A model generated the notes under the pieces. That model searched no databases. It saw only the letters and a program-made list of their open reading frames with translations, and was not told the origin of the DNA. Below are positions 32,895 through 41,688 of a stretch of DNA of 64,000 nucleotides, piece by piece. The stretch comes from Marinagarivorans cellulosilyticus (GTDB lineage: Bacteria > Pseudomonadota > Gammaproteobacteria > Pseudomonadales > Cellvibrionaceae), in the NCBI RefSeq assembly GCF_021655555.1, contig NZ_AP023086.1, positions 2,448,685 through 2,512,684 of the forward strand, given 5' to 3'. The position numbers were made by a program, and so were the translations under genes. The number at the start of each line of letters is the position of its first letter. Position 1 is the first letter of the stretch.

Positions 32895-33321
32895 CAACAG
32901 GCTGGACTGATGTGGAAGGAAAATTCAGCGATATATGACTTACGAATCGTACATCACGTCCTGAGATCACAATTTGGAACGGTTTTTATTTAATACCTTC
33001 GAAGAAAGTTCATGGTGTGCTCAAGAAACCGCTCTCGAACGCTGGAGAGTTTTTACCAATTACAATTGAAGACGACCAGTATTATATGTTCAATTGCTGA
33101 AGAATGGTTGGTGTAGATAATGATAATCGTGAGCAAAAGTCGATTAACGACGAATACCTGATCATCGCCTCGATTGCTTTGAAGCAAGCTCTGAACTTTC
33201 AATCCCGGTATGCAAGACTAACTTTGATAGCTGCTCGAATTTATATTGCAACGAGCATTTCAAAAACGAAGTATTAAAAAATGGTTTTGGCGGGCTAATG
33301 TTCGACTCAGTAGAGGCATAA
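32895..33321 (+). pseudogene. Decayed Imm11-like immunity gene
   Basis: Translation from GGCTGGACTGATG onward gives WTDVEGKFSD, then RPEITIWNGFYLIPS and NAGEFLPITIEDDQYYMFNC, a TGA at 33098-33100, RMVGVDNDNR..., then, one frame over, VCKTNFDSCSNLYCNEHFK and the final stop at 33321. It matches the module-1 immunity protein block by block, with stops and a frameshift. The upstream part is more decayed. Remains of a third toxin-immunity module. Confidence 0.75.
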
Positions 33322-33664
33322 ATATTGATAAAGTAAAACCCTATATGTCACCATAACGAAAAAGCCGACAGGCTTATAGCGCCAACTTTACATGCGCCTT
33401 GAAAAAAACTCATTAACTCTTTACATTAAGATCCCTTTGTTTTGATCGACTCGCAGTCAGCACCACTTTCATTAAAAGTAAAATATTACTTTCAGGACGT
33501 CAAAGGATGACAGAACGATGAAAAACCCCGCCCCACATCAAATTATCATTTCTGACACCAATATTTATCCCCCAAAAACTCGTGCTTGAAAAAGTTTCAC
33601 GAAATTCAGGTGTACAGAAAATTTAGAATATCGTTAATGGATTGAATCACAACAGGAGGTTTCT

Positions 33665-34675
33665 ATGATGTTCGGAAGTAACTTTTACAGGCTCACGCTC
33701 ATATTTTTACTTTTCCAGTCACTAATCGTTACGACAACTTCGGCAGAAGAGGAACAATGGAAGATGGCTTACAATTTTTCATATCCCGAGTTCTATGAGA
33801 GTTACGACGCGCCACCTCCGATATATGGGGCTTGGTACGACTTTGAAAAGGAAGGATGGTTTGGCCCTTATTCAAACGCAGGCTCCAATCCTGATGAGCT
33901 TTGCCAGTGGTACGGAGCCATTGAGCAGCAACATTTTTTTTGGTCCGGACATGCTGATGTCGTTTTTGGGGATGATGCTCCGAGCGAAACATTTCGTTAT
34001 GTTAAGTATGAATTGATTGGTAATGGAAGCTTAGCCCAGTGTTTTTATGAGCACTGGTCCGTTAACGAAGTTTGGGCGCCATGGCCACCCAATCCGATCA
34101 TGACTAAGCGGTGTCAGCACAGTGATACTTTTGGTTGCGGTAAAAGCGTTAAAGAAATCAAAAGCCTTCCTAAAAAGTCGCCCGGCGATCCAACTAGACT
34201 CTTCCATGAAAACCAAATATGCATCGCCGAAAAATCTTGCGATTTAAAATGTGAAATGGAAAATTGCAAGTGGCTCGATCTAGTAATTCCAGACTTCATT
34301 GATCCGTATATACAAAAAAATGGAAGCTGGGAGCAGATTGAAAGCGACTGCAGAGATTCCAGTCTTGATTTTTGGGGCTGGGCAAGTGAAAAAGTGTGCG
34401 CGAACGCTATGGCTCGATACCACATATCTGAGGACTTGATCGCTGCACTAAGCAAGAACGGCTGTGGAACCGATAGTGACTGGTCTCAAGTCTTTGATGT
34501 CATAAAATCCTGCAATAGAGAAAATTTATCCAATTTAGAATCAAGATTTGCCAACTTAGCGGTTAAAATGTATAGAAATGCGGTCAGAGACGACTGCATA
34601 AAAAGCAGAGAAGCTCAAATGAAGCCGATCGAGATAGATTTAGGACTGGAGGGAAGACAATGTTTCGTATTATAG
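33665..34675 (+). CDS. Secreted cysteine-rich protein, 336 aa
   Basis: AGGAGG six bases upstream. Signal peptide (LIFLLFQSLIVTTTSA) then a Trp/Tyr-rich region (PPPIYGAWYDFEKEGWFGPYS) and about 19 cysteines spread over the mature protein, suggesting disulfides in the periplasm or outside. No known fold recognised. The next gene, a lipoprotein, overlaps its end by 16 bases, so the two likely act together. The 340 bases before it hold no gene. Confidence 0.55.
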   Translation: MMFGSNFYRLTLIFLLFQSLIVTTTSAEEEQWKMAYNFSYPEFYESYDAPPPIYGAWYDFEKEGWFGPYSNAGSNPDELCQWYGAIEQQHFFWSGHADVVFGDDAPSETFRYVKYELIGNGSLAQCFYEHWSVNEVWAPWPPNPIMTKRCQHSDTFGCGKSVKEIKSLPKKSPGDPTRLFHENQICIAEKSCDLKCEMENCKWLDLVIPDFIDPYIQKNGSWEQIESDCRDSSLDFWGWASEKVCANAMARYHISEDLIAALSKNGCGTDSDWSQVFDVIKSCNRENLSNLESRFANLAVKMYRNAVRDDCIKSREAQMKPIEIDLGLEGRQCFVL

Positions 34676-35130
34676 GACTTTTAATTGTAACTTACGCTTT
34701 GATTGGCTGTAATGGGGAGAGCACCCTCGACCTGTCTGGCCCAGCACAGGAATACCAACTGACATTGTTTCTCAACAACAAGCCAATTGACGGTGAAGTT
34801 GAGATAGCCGAACAGGTGAACGACAACCCCCTAATTGAAAGCGCTATTTTGGAAAAGGCGTTACCCCAGTTGGAACGGGGGAGTACTTACTCCATGAAAG
34901 TAGTCGTTACTGATCACCTAGGAAACAGCGCAGATATGATCAAAAGCGATAGAGTGAAATTTATGTCTTTTGGCTGCCTCACTGTTGAGCGCGAAGGTCA
35001 GCTTATTGCACTGCCGAGAGACATCTCGCGTTGCAATCTACCCGACATGCCGCAGCTCATGATAGGTATAGCTCGAGAAGATGATAGTAAACTGCTCTTA
35101 AATGAGTACTTATTTAAAATTAAAGACTAA
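34660..35130 (+). CDS. Lipoprotein, 156 aa
   Basis: Signal peptide with lipobox (LIGC, Cys at residue 17) directs lipid attachment. The mature part looks beta-rich (YQLTLFLNNKPIDGEVEIAE, STYSMKVVVTDHLGN). ATG inside the previous gene gives translational coupling. Could be an immunity lipoprotein for the secreted protein or its partner; not known. Confidence 0.55.
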   Translation: MFRIIGLLIVTYALIGCNGESTLDLSGPAQEYQLTLFLNNKPIDGEVEIAEQVNDNPLIESAILEKALPQLERGSTYSMKVVVTDHLGNSADMIKSDRVKFMSFGCLTVEREGQLIALPRDISRCNLPDMPQLMIGIAREDDSKLLLNEYLFKIKD

Positions 35131-35226
35131 CTTTTAACTGCTAGTCTTTCTGTCTTGAAGCGCGTGTGCAGTGTATTCCACACTTAATGATCAGAGCTTG
35201 GTTGGGGTAAGGCTGGCAGTTGTAAT

Positions 35227-35472
35227 ATGAAGATCTCAGACCGTAAACTAGAGCCGCCTGTTGATGCTCGGGGTCGAATAGCGAGAACATATTTATATAT
35301 GCAGGACGCTTACGAGCGTTTCAAGATAAGTAGCTCACAGGCAAAGTTAATGGCTGGATGGGACAAAATGTACCCTGTAAGTGAATGGGAGTGCGAAAGA
35401 GCTAGCCGCATTGAAAAAACTCAAGGCAACAAAAACAAAATAATGACTGAGCGTTGCAAGCTAGATAACTAG
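35227..35472 (+). CDS. Endonuclease I (EndA/Dns-like), C-terminal fragment
   Basis: 81 residues matching the end of periplasmic endonuclease I: RGRIARTYLYM, WDKMYPVSEWECERASRIEK and TQGNKN. The full family has about 230 residues and a signal peptide, and its metal/catalytic His-containing half is missing here. The frame opens at an ATG inside the family's domain, so this is likely a truncated gene that has no nuclease activity. Confidence 0.75.
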   Translation: MKISDRKLEPPVDARGRIARTYLYMQDAYERFKISSSQAKLMAGWDKMYPVSEWECERASRIEKTQGNKNKIMTERCKLDN

Positions 35473-35488
35473 GGCAAAGGCTCTTAGA

Positions 35489-35508
35489 GATACCTAAGGA
35501 AAGGTATC
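35489..35508. terminator. Weak hairpin between convergent genes
   Basis: GATACCT-AAGGAA-AGGTATC, seven pairs, between the endonuclease fragment and the leftward immunity gene. No T-run, so only a possible terminator. Confidence 0.35.
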
Positions 35509-35527
35509 ATTGCTGCCATCGGTCCAA

Positions 35528-36106
35528 TTAGTTATGAAACTCAACCAGCTCTGTACTAAAGCTAATACCCGTTAAGTCATTGGATTCAACAACCTCCTTG
35601 AACCAATCATTACAAAATAATGTTAAGCAGGGTTCGTCGGGTGATTTAAATACCCGGTTTTCAGCGGCATCATCAAAAAATCCAATTTTCTCAGCGGCGC
35701 CCAGCTCATGAAGGATTTGGGGTCGATAGGTTTTTGACGGATCGGCATTCACCATCGTAAGGCAGTTGAAGATTCCCCAAGCTTCACCATTAACAGTAAT
35801 TGGAAGGATCTCACCAAGTCCCTCAAGCGACGGGGCCAGTAGTCGAAGCGCTTTCGGCGATAAACAAAGTGAAGGGCCAACCCAGGTTCGAATATCTGGG
35901 CTAGCATCATCATCACAATCATCTGAACTGTATAGTTCCACATCAAACCCTGGCCACCACGCTTTCATCGATAAGTTGTGGCGCTCAAACGCCATAAGTT
36001 GATCGAAGTCTGCATCGCGTGGCGCTGACTCAACAACGTCAAGAATGTCGAGATTGAGTGACTTAAGGCCATCAAGATTATCGCGAATAGCGTAGACATT
36101 TGACAT
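35528..36106 (-). CDS. Immunity protein (Imm11/DUF1629-like), module 2
   Basis: Start overlaps the nuclease stop as TAATG. Blocks SPDIRTWVGPSLCLSPKAL and GEILPITVNGEAWGIFNCL correspond to PDISIWNG and GEFMPIT of module 1. Expected to neutralise the AHH nuclease next to it; divergence from module 1 suggests separate specificity. Confidence 0.65.
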   Translation of the reverse strand: MSNVYAIRDNLDGLKSLNLDILDVVESAPRDADFDQLMAFERHNLSMKAWWPGFDVELYSSDDCDDDASPDIRTWVGPSLCLSPKALRLLAPSLEGLGEILPITVNGEAWGIFNCLTMVNADPSKTYRPQILHELGAAEKIGFFDDAAENRVFKSPDEPCLTLFCNDWFKEVVESNDLTGISFSTELVEFHN

Positions 36107-36822
36107 TATTTAACACCGGTGGCTTTTGGGATTACTGTTTTGGGTTCATGTTGTTGTAAGAGTCTACCAATGATTTGAAGTTGCGTTTTTATCGTATCAA
36201 TATGACTTAACACTCTGATGGAGCGACTAACCCAGCGTTCATAATCTTTCGTGTGGTATTTCAGGTGTCCGCGCGATTCGGGCATTGACCAGTGTGGGGC
36301 GTATTCGTCTTTATGGAGTAAAAAGACGCCATTGGCAGGGTCATTAATGCGAATTCCGAAGCTGTGGAGGTAAGCGCGAGTTCTCGCATTTACCTCTTTT
36401 GTCTTACCTGTTCCCGGAACGATGTGGTGTGCCGTGTGAAGTGAACTCGGTTTTATTTGGCCTTCTGCGAACATGTGCTTCTCAAGAACTTTCGTTGGGT
36501 GATGCTTTTCTTCACGCAGTAGTCTCACCGCCTTAACTCTTTCTGCTCCATATCCTCTGGTTGCATCGAGGCCGCGTTCGCGATACTCCTCCAGCTGTCC
36601 CTGAACCGATGCTATCGTATCCAGCTTGCGCCGTTCTTCGGCCAGAAATGCAAGAGCTTCCGCTTTCTCGGAGGCCTGCTTCGCATTCAATTTCCCTTTG
36701 ATCTTGATTTTATCAAAGTGCTTTTCGGCCATCTCCTCGTATCTGGCAATTGCAGCCTCGAAAGGTGATAGTTCATGATACATTTTGGTTGTTCTGACGC
36801 CGTTGTGATACTCCAGTTTCAT
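36106..36822 (-). CDS. AHH-family nuclease (toxin), module 2
   Basis: 238 residues. LHTAHHIVPGTGK (about 134-146), NGVFLLHKDEYAPHWSMPES and HLKYHTKDYERW carry the conserved AHH and downstream His residues. N-terminal helical region with YEEMAEKHFDKIKIKGK. No secretion domain. Metal-dependent DNase or RNase activity is inferred. Preceded by TTAAGGAATATCC; a TTACGGTAA palindrome about 60 bases upstream also occurs (as TTACCGTAA) before module 1. Confidence 0.75.
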   Translation of the reverse strand: MKLEYHNGVRTTKMYHELSPFEAAIARYEEMAEKHFDKIKIKGKLNAKQASEKAEALAFLAEERRKLDTIASVQGQLEEYRERGLDATRGYGAERVKAVRLLREEKHHPTKVLEKHMFAEGQIKPSSLHTAHHIVPGTGKTKEVNARTRAYLHSFGIRINDPANGVFLLHKDEYAPHWSMPESRGHLKYHTKDYERWVSRSIRVLSHIDTIKTQLQIIGRLLQQHEPKTVIPKATGVK

Positions 36823-37007
36823 GGATATTCCTTAAGTTTACGGGGCGGATTACACTCCATCTTACCGTAAATTTTGGGATCGTGAAATCAATCTTCAGCG
36901 GGTTAAAAGCGTTGGTAATGGATGCGTAAGTTGTCGTCAACGAGAGTCAAAAGTACAAATATCGACACCTTGCATTTCAATATTGATGGCCTTAGGTTTT
37001 GTGTAAA

Positions 37008-38261
37008 TCAACATTTAATACGCGGGATTTCTGACCATAGCGATAAATATTTGGGGCTTAGGTGCGCCTGTTTCATGGCGTGTGTTTTTGTTGCCCCTTG
37101 TGCGGCCAAAAAGACAGCGCCTTTTCCGAACTTATGGTTGATGGTATCGATTGTTTTCATGAGTGCATTTACTTGCGTATTGTCGCCAGCCCAAAAATCA
37201 CTTTGGTAAGTGTCCGCAGGTGATATCTCTTTGAGTTCAATGCCGGCTTTCGCATATTGATAGCCTGAACGATACAGTGTGCGAAGTAGGGCTTTGGCGC
37301 TACTCATCATCGTCGACGAGCACGCGCTAGGGCAGGGCAGGCGTGTCGATTCAATGGCTGTTCGCCGGTGTTCTGTATGCTGGCTGGTCATAATAAAAAC
37401 AGTGATTGCACGGCAGACGCTGCCCTGTTTGCGCAGCTTCTCGCAGGCGCGTGCGGCAAATTCACATAATGCTTGCTCCAAGGCTTCGCGTGTTTCTATT
37501 TTTACGCCAAAGCTGCGACTGCAAACAATGGATTGCCTATCGGCTGATGTTGACTCAAACGGGATGCACCGCTCGCCGTTTAACTCACGTACTGTTTGCT
37601 CCAGGGGCCGATGACCAAGCTTTCGCGCCAGGCCCAGTGGCAGCCTTCGCAGTGCTTCGGCATGCGTAATGCCTTGGGCTTGTAGGGTTTCGGTTAGGCG
37701 GCGGCCCACGCCCCACACTTCACTCACCGGCGTTCTTTTTGCCAGCCAGCTAATTTGATGGTCATTTTCCAGAATGCAAACGCCATTAATCGAGGGGAGC
37801 ATCTTGGTCGCAAATTGCCCCAGTTTAGCCAGCGTTTTTGTTGCCCCTATCGATACGCCCATTTGGATGCGTTGTTGTTGCCAGATGGTTGAGCGCAAGC
37901 TTTGCCCTAAATCTTTTAGTTGGTTAACCGGTATGCCGCTGAGGTCGCAAAAACATTCGTCAATGGAATACACCTCAATGCACGGGGTTAGTGCTTTAAG
38001 GGTTGCCATTATGCGTTTAGAGATTTCGCCATAGAGCGCGTAGTTGCTTGAAAATATATGCGCGTTGGCTTGTTCTGCGATCGCCCGTTGTTGAAAGTAG
38101 GGCGCAAACTTTTGTAGCCCGATGGTTTTCGCTTCATTATTGAGCGCAACAATACAGCCGTCGTTGTTGCTCAGCACGGCAATAGGTTTGCTGCGCAAAT
38201 CCGGGCGAAAAACGCTTTCACAGCTGGCATAAAAAGCGCGCTGGTCGCACAGGGCAATCAT
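37008..38261 (-). CDS. umuC: Y-family DNA polymerase (UmuC-like)
   Basis: 417 residues. Catalytic Asp6 in LCDQRAFYASCE, Asp101-Glu102 in YSIDECFCDL, and a C-terminal LSPKYLSLWSEIP resembling the UmuC tail. It inserts nucleotides opposite lesions as part of polymerase V with UmuD'. ATGA overlap with umuD. The residue pair QR replaces the usual VN in the first motif. ICE-borne rumAB/umuDC-like operons are well known. SOS controlled. Confidence 0.93.
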   Translation of the reverse strand: MIALCDQRAFYASCESVFRPDLRSKPIAVLSNNDGCIVALNNEAKTIGLQKFAPYFQQRAIAEQANAHIFSSNYALYGEISKRIMATLKALTPCIEVYSIDECFCDLSGIPVNQLKDLGQSLRSTIWQQQRIQMGVSIGATKTLAKLGQFATKMLPSINGVCILENDHQISWLAKRTPVSEVWGVGRRLTETLQAQGITHAEALRRLPLGLARKLGHRPLEQTVRELNGERCIPFESTSADRQSIVCSRSFGVKIETREALEQALCEFAARACEKLRKQGSVCRAITVFIMTSQHTEHRRTAIESTRLPCPSACSSTMMSSAKALLRTLYRSGYQYAKAGIELKEISPADTYQSDFWAGDNTQVNALMKTIDTINHKFGKGAVFLAAQGATKTHAMKQAHLSPKYLSLWSEIPRIKC

Positions 38262-38689
38262 TGGTTGCGCAGGTGATGAATCGCGTGAATAACGACCCCT
38301 TCAATAATCAGGTCGGCATGTTCAGTATCGATGTGGATCGGCGGGTAGGCGTTATTGGCGCTTAATAATTGGTGTTGGGCGGTGTCCAGTATTTTGCAGG
38401 TCAGTTGCCCATCAACGGCCGCGACGACAATATCCTTGTGCTTTGGGGTTATCGAGCGATCAACAATCAGCAGGTCACCATCCATAATCCCTACGCCGGA
38501 CATGGAATCGCCTTCGGCGCGGGCAAAGTAGGTGGCCGCTGGGTGTTGTATCAGGTGCTCAATTAGGTCTAGCGGGGCATCCAGATGATCGTCGGCGGGG
38601 CTCGGGAAGCCGCAGCGCAAACGCGTTAGTGCCAGCGGGAGTGTAAAGCTGGATTCGATAGTGTTGATGTTGAGCGGCTGAATAATCAT
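38258..38689 (-). CDS. umuD: UmuD-like SOS mutagenesis peptidase
   Basis: 143 residues. Self-cleavage site Cys26-Gly27, nucleophile Ser62 (GDSMSGVG) and Lys99 (LTCKIL) match UmuD, an S24 peptidase. RecA-stimulated cleavage makes UmuD', the active partner of UmuC. Overlap of four bases with umuC. Preceded by a LexA box. Confidence 0.92.
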   Translation of the reverse strand: MIIQPLNINTIESSFTLPLALTRLRCGFPSPADDHLDAPLDLIEHLIQHPAATYFARAEGDSMSGVGIMDGDLLIVDRSITPKHKDIVVAAVDGQLTCKILDTAQHQLLSANNAYPPIHIDTEHADLIIEGVVIHAIHHLRNQ

Positions 38690-38712
38690 AGGGTGATCGG
38701 TCTATATTGGTA

Positions 38713-38728
38713 CTGTTTATTTGTACAG
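38713..38728 (-). promoter_or_regulatory. LexA (SOS) box
   Basis: CTG-TTTATTTGTA-CAG, 16 bp with the invariant CTG-N10-CAG arms, 24 bases upstream of umuD. Repression by LexA and SOS induction of umuDC are inferred. Confidence 0.85.
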
Positions 38729-38926
38729 CCTATAGTAGTTCATTATTTCATTGCGGGTAAGGTGTATCCGATCAATTGCCTTCGTTTGAGGTCTGGGAGA
38801 CGGGTGATGGAGGTGCCGTGAGGAACATTCCAATGAAGTCAATATTGGCGCGCTTTTCGGTAGAGTTGGCGTCCAGCTCAGTGCTATATTGGAATTTGGC
38901 ACTAACACTAGAGTAACGCATAACCA

Positions 38927-39685
38927 ATGGTTTCGAAAAGCAGGCCTGTCAGGCGGCTTATTGATGTGTATGAGCCTGGCGAAGGAAAGGCACAGGTCGT
39001 TGAAAGCCCGAGCGAGCTAACAAACGTTCTTTGGCGCGCATCAAGAGGAGAGCTCGGGCGGAGGAATGTCGCGATAACTTGGATGCTTTTTGGTGCTGGA
39101 ATGCGAATAAATGAAGTTGCCCAGCTAAGGGTTAAGGACGTTTACCGACCTGATGGAGAGTTGAAAAAGACGTTCATTATTCCAGCTAAGTACACCAAGA
39201 CAAACAAGTCTCGGGTGGCTTACATTGTGGCCGCTCAACAGCGCCAAGCGTTGAACGAGTGGATGGCGCAGCGAGTTCACGAAAAAGCCATGCTAAGTGA
39301 TGATGGTAGCTACGGAAATCTCAGGGGCGATAGCCCGCTTTTTCTTTCTAAAAAAGGAACGTGGCGTAAATTCGCGTTCAATGCGAAAAAGTACAAAACG
39401 AAAAGTGGAGAGGACAAGGAGGTATTGGTATGCAGTTCATTAGAAAACCTAATGCGCGAAATTATGAAAGGTGCTGGAATTCAGGGCGGGTCCAGCCACT
39501 CTGGACGACGCACTCTTGCAACTTGGCTTGACAGAAAGGGTTGTGATTTGGAGTTGATTCGGTACATTTTAAACCATGAAGATCCTGAAATGACGATTGA
39601 ATATATTGATCCTTCGCAAAAGCGAATAGAGCAAGCTTACCAAACAATTTTGAAAGGCATAAAAATGCCTGAGAACTTGAAATAA
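38927..39685 (+). CDS. Short tyrosine recombinase (array 2)
   Basis: 252 residues. Arg60 (GAGMRINEV), His191 and Arg194 (SHSGRRTLATW), His217 (ILNHEDPEMT) and Tyr226. Lacks an obvious SAM-like core-binding domain. Close relative of the leftward recombinase at 30739. First gene of the 39-57 kb rightward cargo and divergent from umuD. It may mediate insertion or cassette shuffling of this cargo; its sites are unknown. Confidence 0.8.
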   Translation: MVSKSRPVRRLIDVYEPGEGKAQVVESPSELTNVLWRASRGELGRRNVAITWMLFGAGMRINEVAQLRVKDVYRPDGELKKTFIIPAKYTKTNKSRVAYIVAAQQRQALNEWMAQRVHEKAMLSDDGSYGNLRGDSPLFLSKKGTWRKFAFNAKKYKTKSGEDKEVLVCSSLENLMREIMKGAGIQGGSSHSGRRTLATWLDRKGCDLELIRYILNHEDPEMTIEYIDPSQKRIEQAYQTILKGIKMPENLK

Positions 39686-39813
39686 TTTTGTCTGCATTCG
39701 ACCCAAAGCAGACATTAGCAAACCTTTCGAAAAAAGATTTTTGCCAACTATTAAAATAATATCAAAGATATTTTCTGTGATGAGAAACATAACTAAAAAA
39801 TGGAGAGCGTGAC

Positions 39814-41682
39814 GTGTATTTGAAAGAACTAACGCTAAATAATTTCCGCTCATTCAAATCAAGTATGGTTTCGCTTCAATCCGATTTGACAATTCTCGTT
39901 GGCGAGAATAATAGCGGAAAGAGTAACGCAATAGATGCTCTACGACTTATTACGCCACCATTAAGCGGTCGTAGAGATATTTACTGTCAACTCACTGATA
40001 TCCGTTTTGATACGGGAACCGGCTTTGAGTTGTCTGCCCGATACGCTGATTTAAATGAGGCTCAACAGGGGCGCTTGGTATCTGCTACCTCTGATAAAAC
40101 GATGACAGATGCCATATTTGGCCTAGCATATGACGAAACAAAGGGTGGTTTTCCTCCTCGCCCTGCACTCTGGGCTGGCAGAGAGGGACGGACGCCCGAG
40201 GCAGGAAGCCATGAAATGATCCGTCATGTCTATCTTCCAGCTTTGCGAGATGCTAAATATGCACTTGCTTCCGGAAATCCAACGCGGATTTATGCACTTC
40301 TGAGGCACTTTCTAAAGGACACTGATCCTGCCGACCTTATCAAGGCATTGTCCCGCACTACTAATCATAAAATTTTGGAAACGATAGGCGGTTCTGTTGA
40401 TGTTGGGCTTGAAGCTTTAACTGCTGGTGTCCGGCAACAAACAGCATCATTAGGATTTTCAAAGGATGAGAAGCTAATCGACATAGCAAGAGACCTAAAA
40501 TTTAGTCTCGCTGACCACGGCATTGAACCAGAAGACCTCAGTTACTCAGGTCATGGCTATGCCAATCTTCTTTATATGGCAACGATTGCGGTCGAACTAG
40601 AAAATGTCAGCAACGCCGATTTAACACTTTTCCTAGTGGAGGAACCAGAGGCGCACCTACATCCGCAATTACAGGCTGCTGTACTTGCCTTTTTGAAGGG
40701 GCAAGCGGTCAAATCAAGAAAAACTCCAAAAGAAGACGGTTCCCCTGGAGGTGAAATTCAAGTCGTAGTAGCGACACATTCGCCAAATTTGACCGCTAGC
40801 GTACCAAGTAAGAATATGGTTTTTTTACGCGCTGTTACTTTCGAAGCGGACGCTGTTGCTGATTTAGGTGCTAGGGATAAGAGTGATATTGCAACCATAG
40901 ACGAAGTCACAACCATCAAGACTGAAGCTACTGAGAAAGAAAAGGAAGCTGATAACATAACGCCAATATCGCGTCGAGAAACACGCTCGATTTCTCTCGC
41001 TGAGCTTCTGACAAATGACAAAGAACGGCGAAAGATCGACAGATACATAGATGTGACGAAGGCATCTTTCATGTTTGGCGGACGAATATTTCTTGTTGAG
41101 GGAATCGCAGAAGCATTGCTCCTTCCGGTTCTTGCCGAAAAAATTGTGTTGAAGGGTGATGAGGCTGCTCTTCGCCGATTCAGATCAACAACATTTGTGC
41201 CGATTGATGGTGTCGATTTTCAACCTTATGTAAAGCTTCTAATTACACCTCAAAACGACATTCGAATTGCAGACAAGATTGTGATTGTTACTGATGGTGA
41301 TGGACCGAAGACTCTTGATAGTGGTTTAACTGCTGGCAAGAACCGAAAACGCATCTATGATGGAATCGCAAAAGGTGCAAATGCCGCAACAATTTGCGAA
41401 ACCTACATCAATGATTATTCACTCGAAACGGAGCTATTGACTGTGGGGAATCAGGATGTACTCAAAGATGCATATATCGTGTGCCATCCGCAATCAGAAG
41501 AGAAATGGGACACCGCTGTCTCCTATAAGGGCGATAAGCTTGCAGAAAGCATGCATGCTCTTTTTAAGGAAACACGAAAAGGTGATTTTGCTCAAGTCCT
41601 TGCCGAGCTAATCGAAGATGGTAAAGACTTCAAAGTGCCGAAATATCTTTCAGATGCGATCAAGTCGATTTCAGCGGAATAG
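39814..41682 (+). CDS. gajA: Gabija defence protein GajA (OLD-family ATPase-nuclease)
   Basis: 622 residues from GTG 39814 (GGAGAG upstream). ABC-type ATPase half with Walker A GENNSGKS (30-37), signature YSGHGYANLL and Walker B LVEEPEAHLHPQ (about 272-283); toprim nuclease half with FLVEGIAEALLLPVLAE (about 426) and VTDGDG (about 492). GajA cleaves DNA when nucleotides are depleted, giving anti-phage defence. Six bases before gajB. Confidence 0.85.
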   Translation: MYLKELTLNNFRSFKSSMVSLQSDLTILVGENNSGKSNAIDALRLITPPLSGRRDIYCQLTDIRFDTGTGFELSARYADLNEAQQGRLVSATSDKTMTDAIFGLAYDETKGGFPPRPALWAGREGRTPEAGSHEMIRHVYLPALRDAKYALASGNPTRIYALLRHFLKDTDPADLIKALSRTTNHKILETIGGSVDVGLEALTAGVRQQTASLGFSKDEKLIDIARDLKFSLADHGIEPEDLSYSGHGYANLLYMATIAVELENVSNADLTLFLVEEPEAHLHPQLQAAVLAFLKGQAVKSRKTPKEDGSPGGEIQVVVATHSPNLTASVPSKNMVFLRAVTFEADAVADLGARDKSDIATIDEVTTIKTEATEKEKEADNITPISRRETRSISLAELLTNDKERRKIDRYIDVTKASFMFGGRIFLVEGIAEALLLPVLAEKIVLKGDEAALRRFRSTTFVPIDGVDFQPYVKLLITPQNDIRIADKIVIVTDGDGPKTLDSGLTAGKNRKRIYDGIAKGANAATICETYINDYSLETELLTVGNQDVLKDAYIVCHPQSEEKWDTAVSYKGDKLAESMHALFKETRKGDFAQVLAELIEDGKDFKVPKYLSDAIKSISAE

Positions 41683-41688
41683 AAATAG

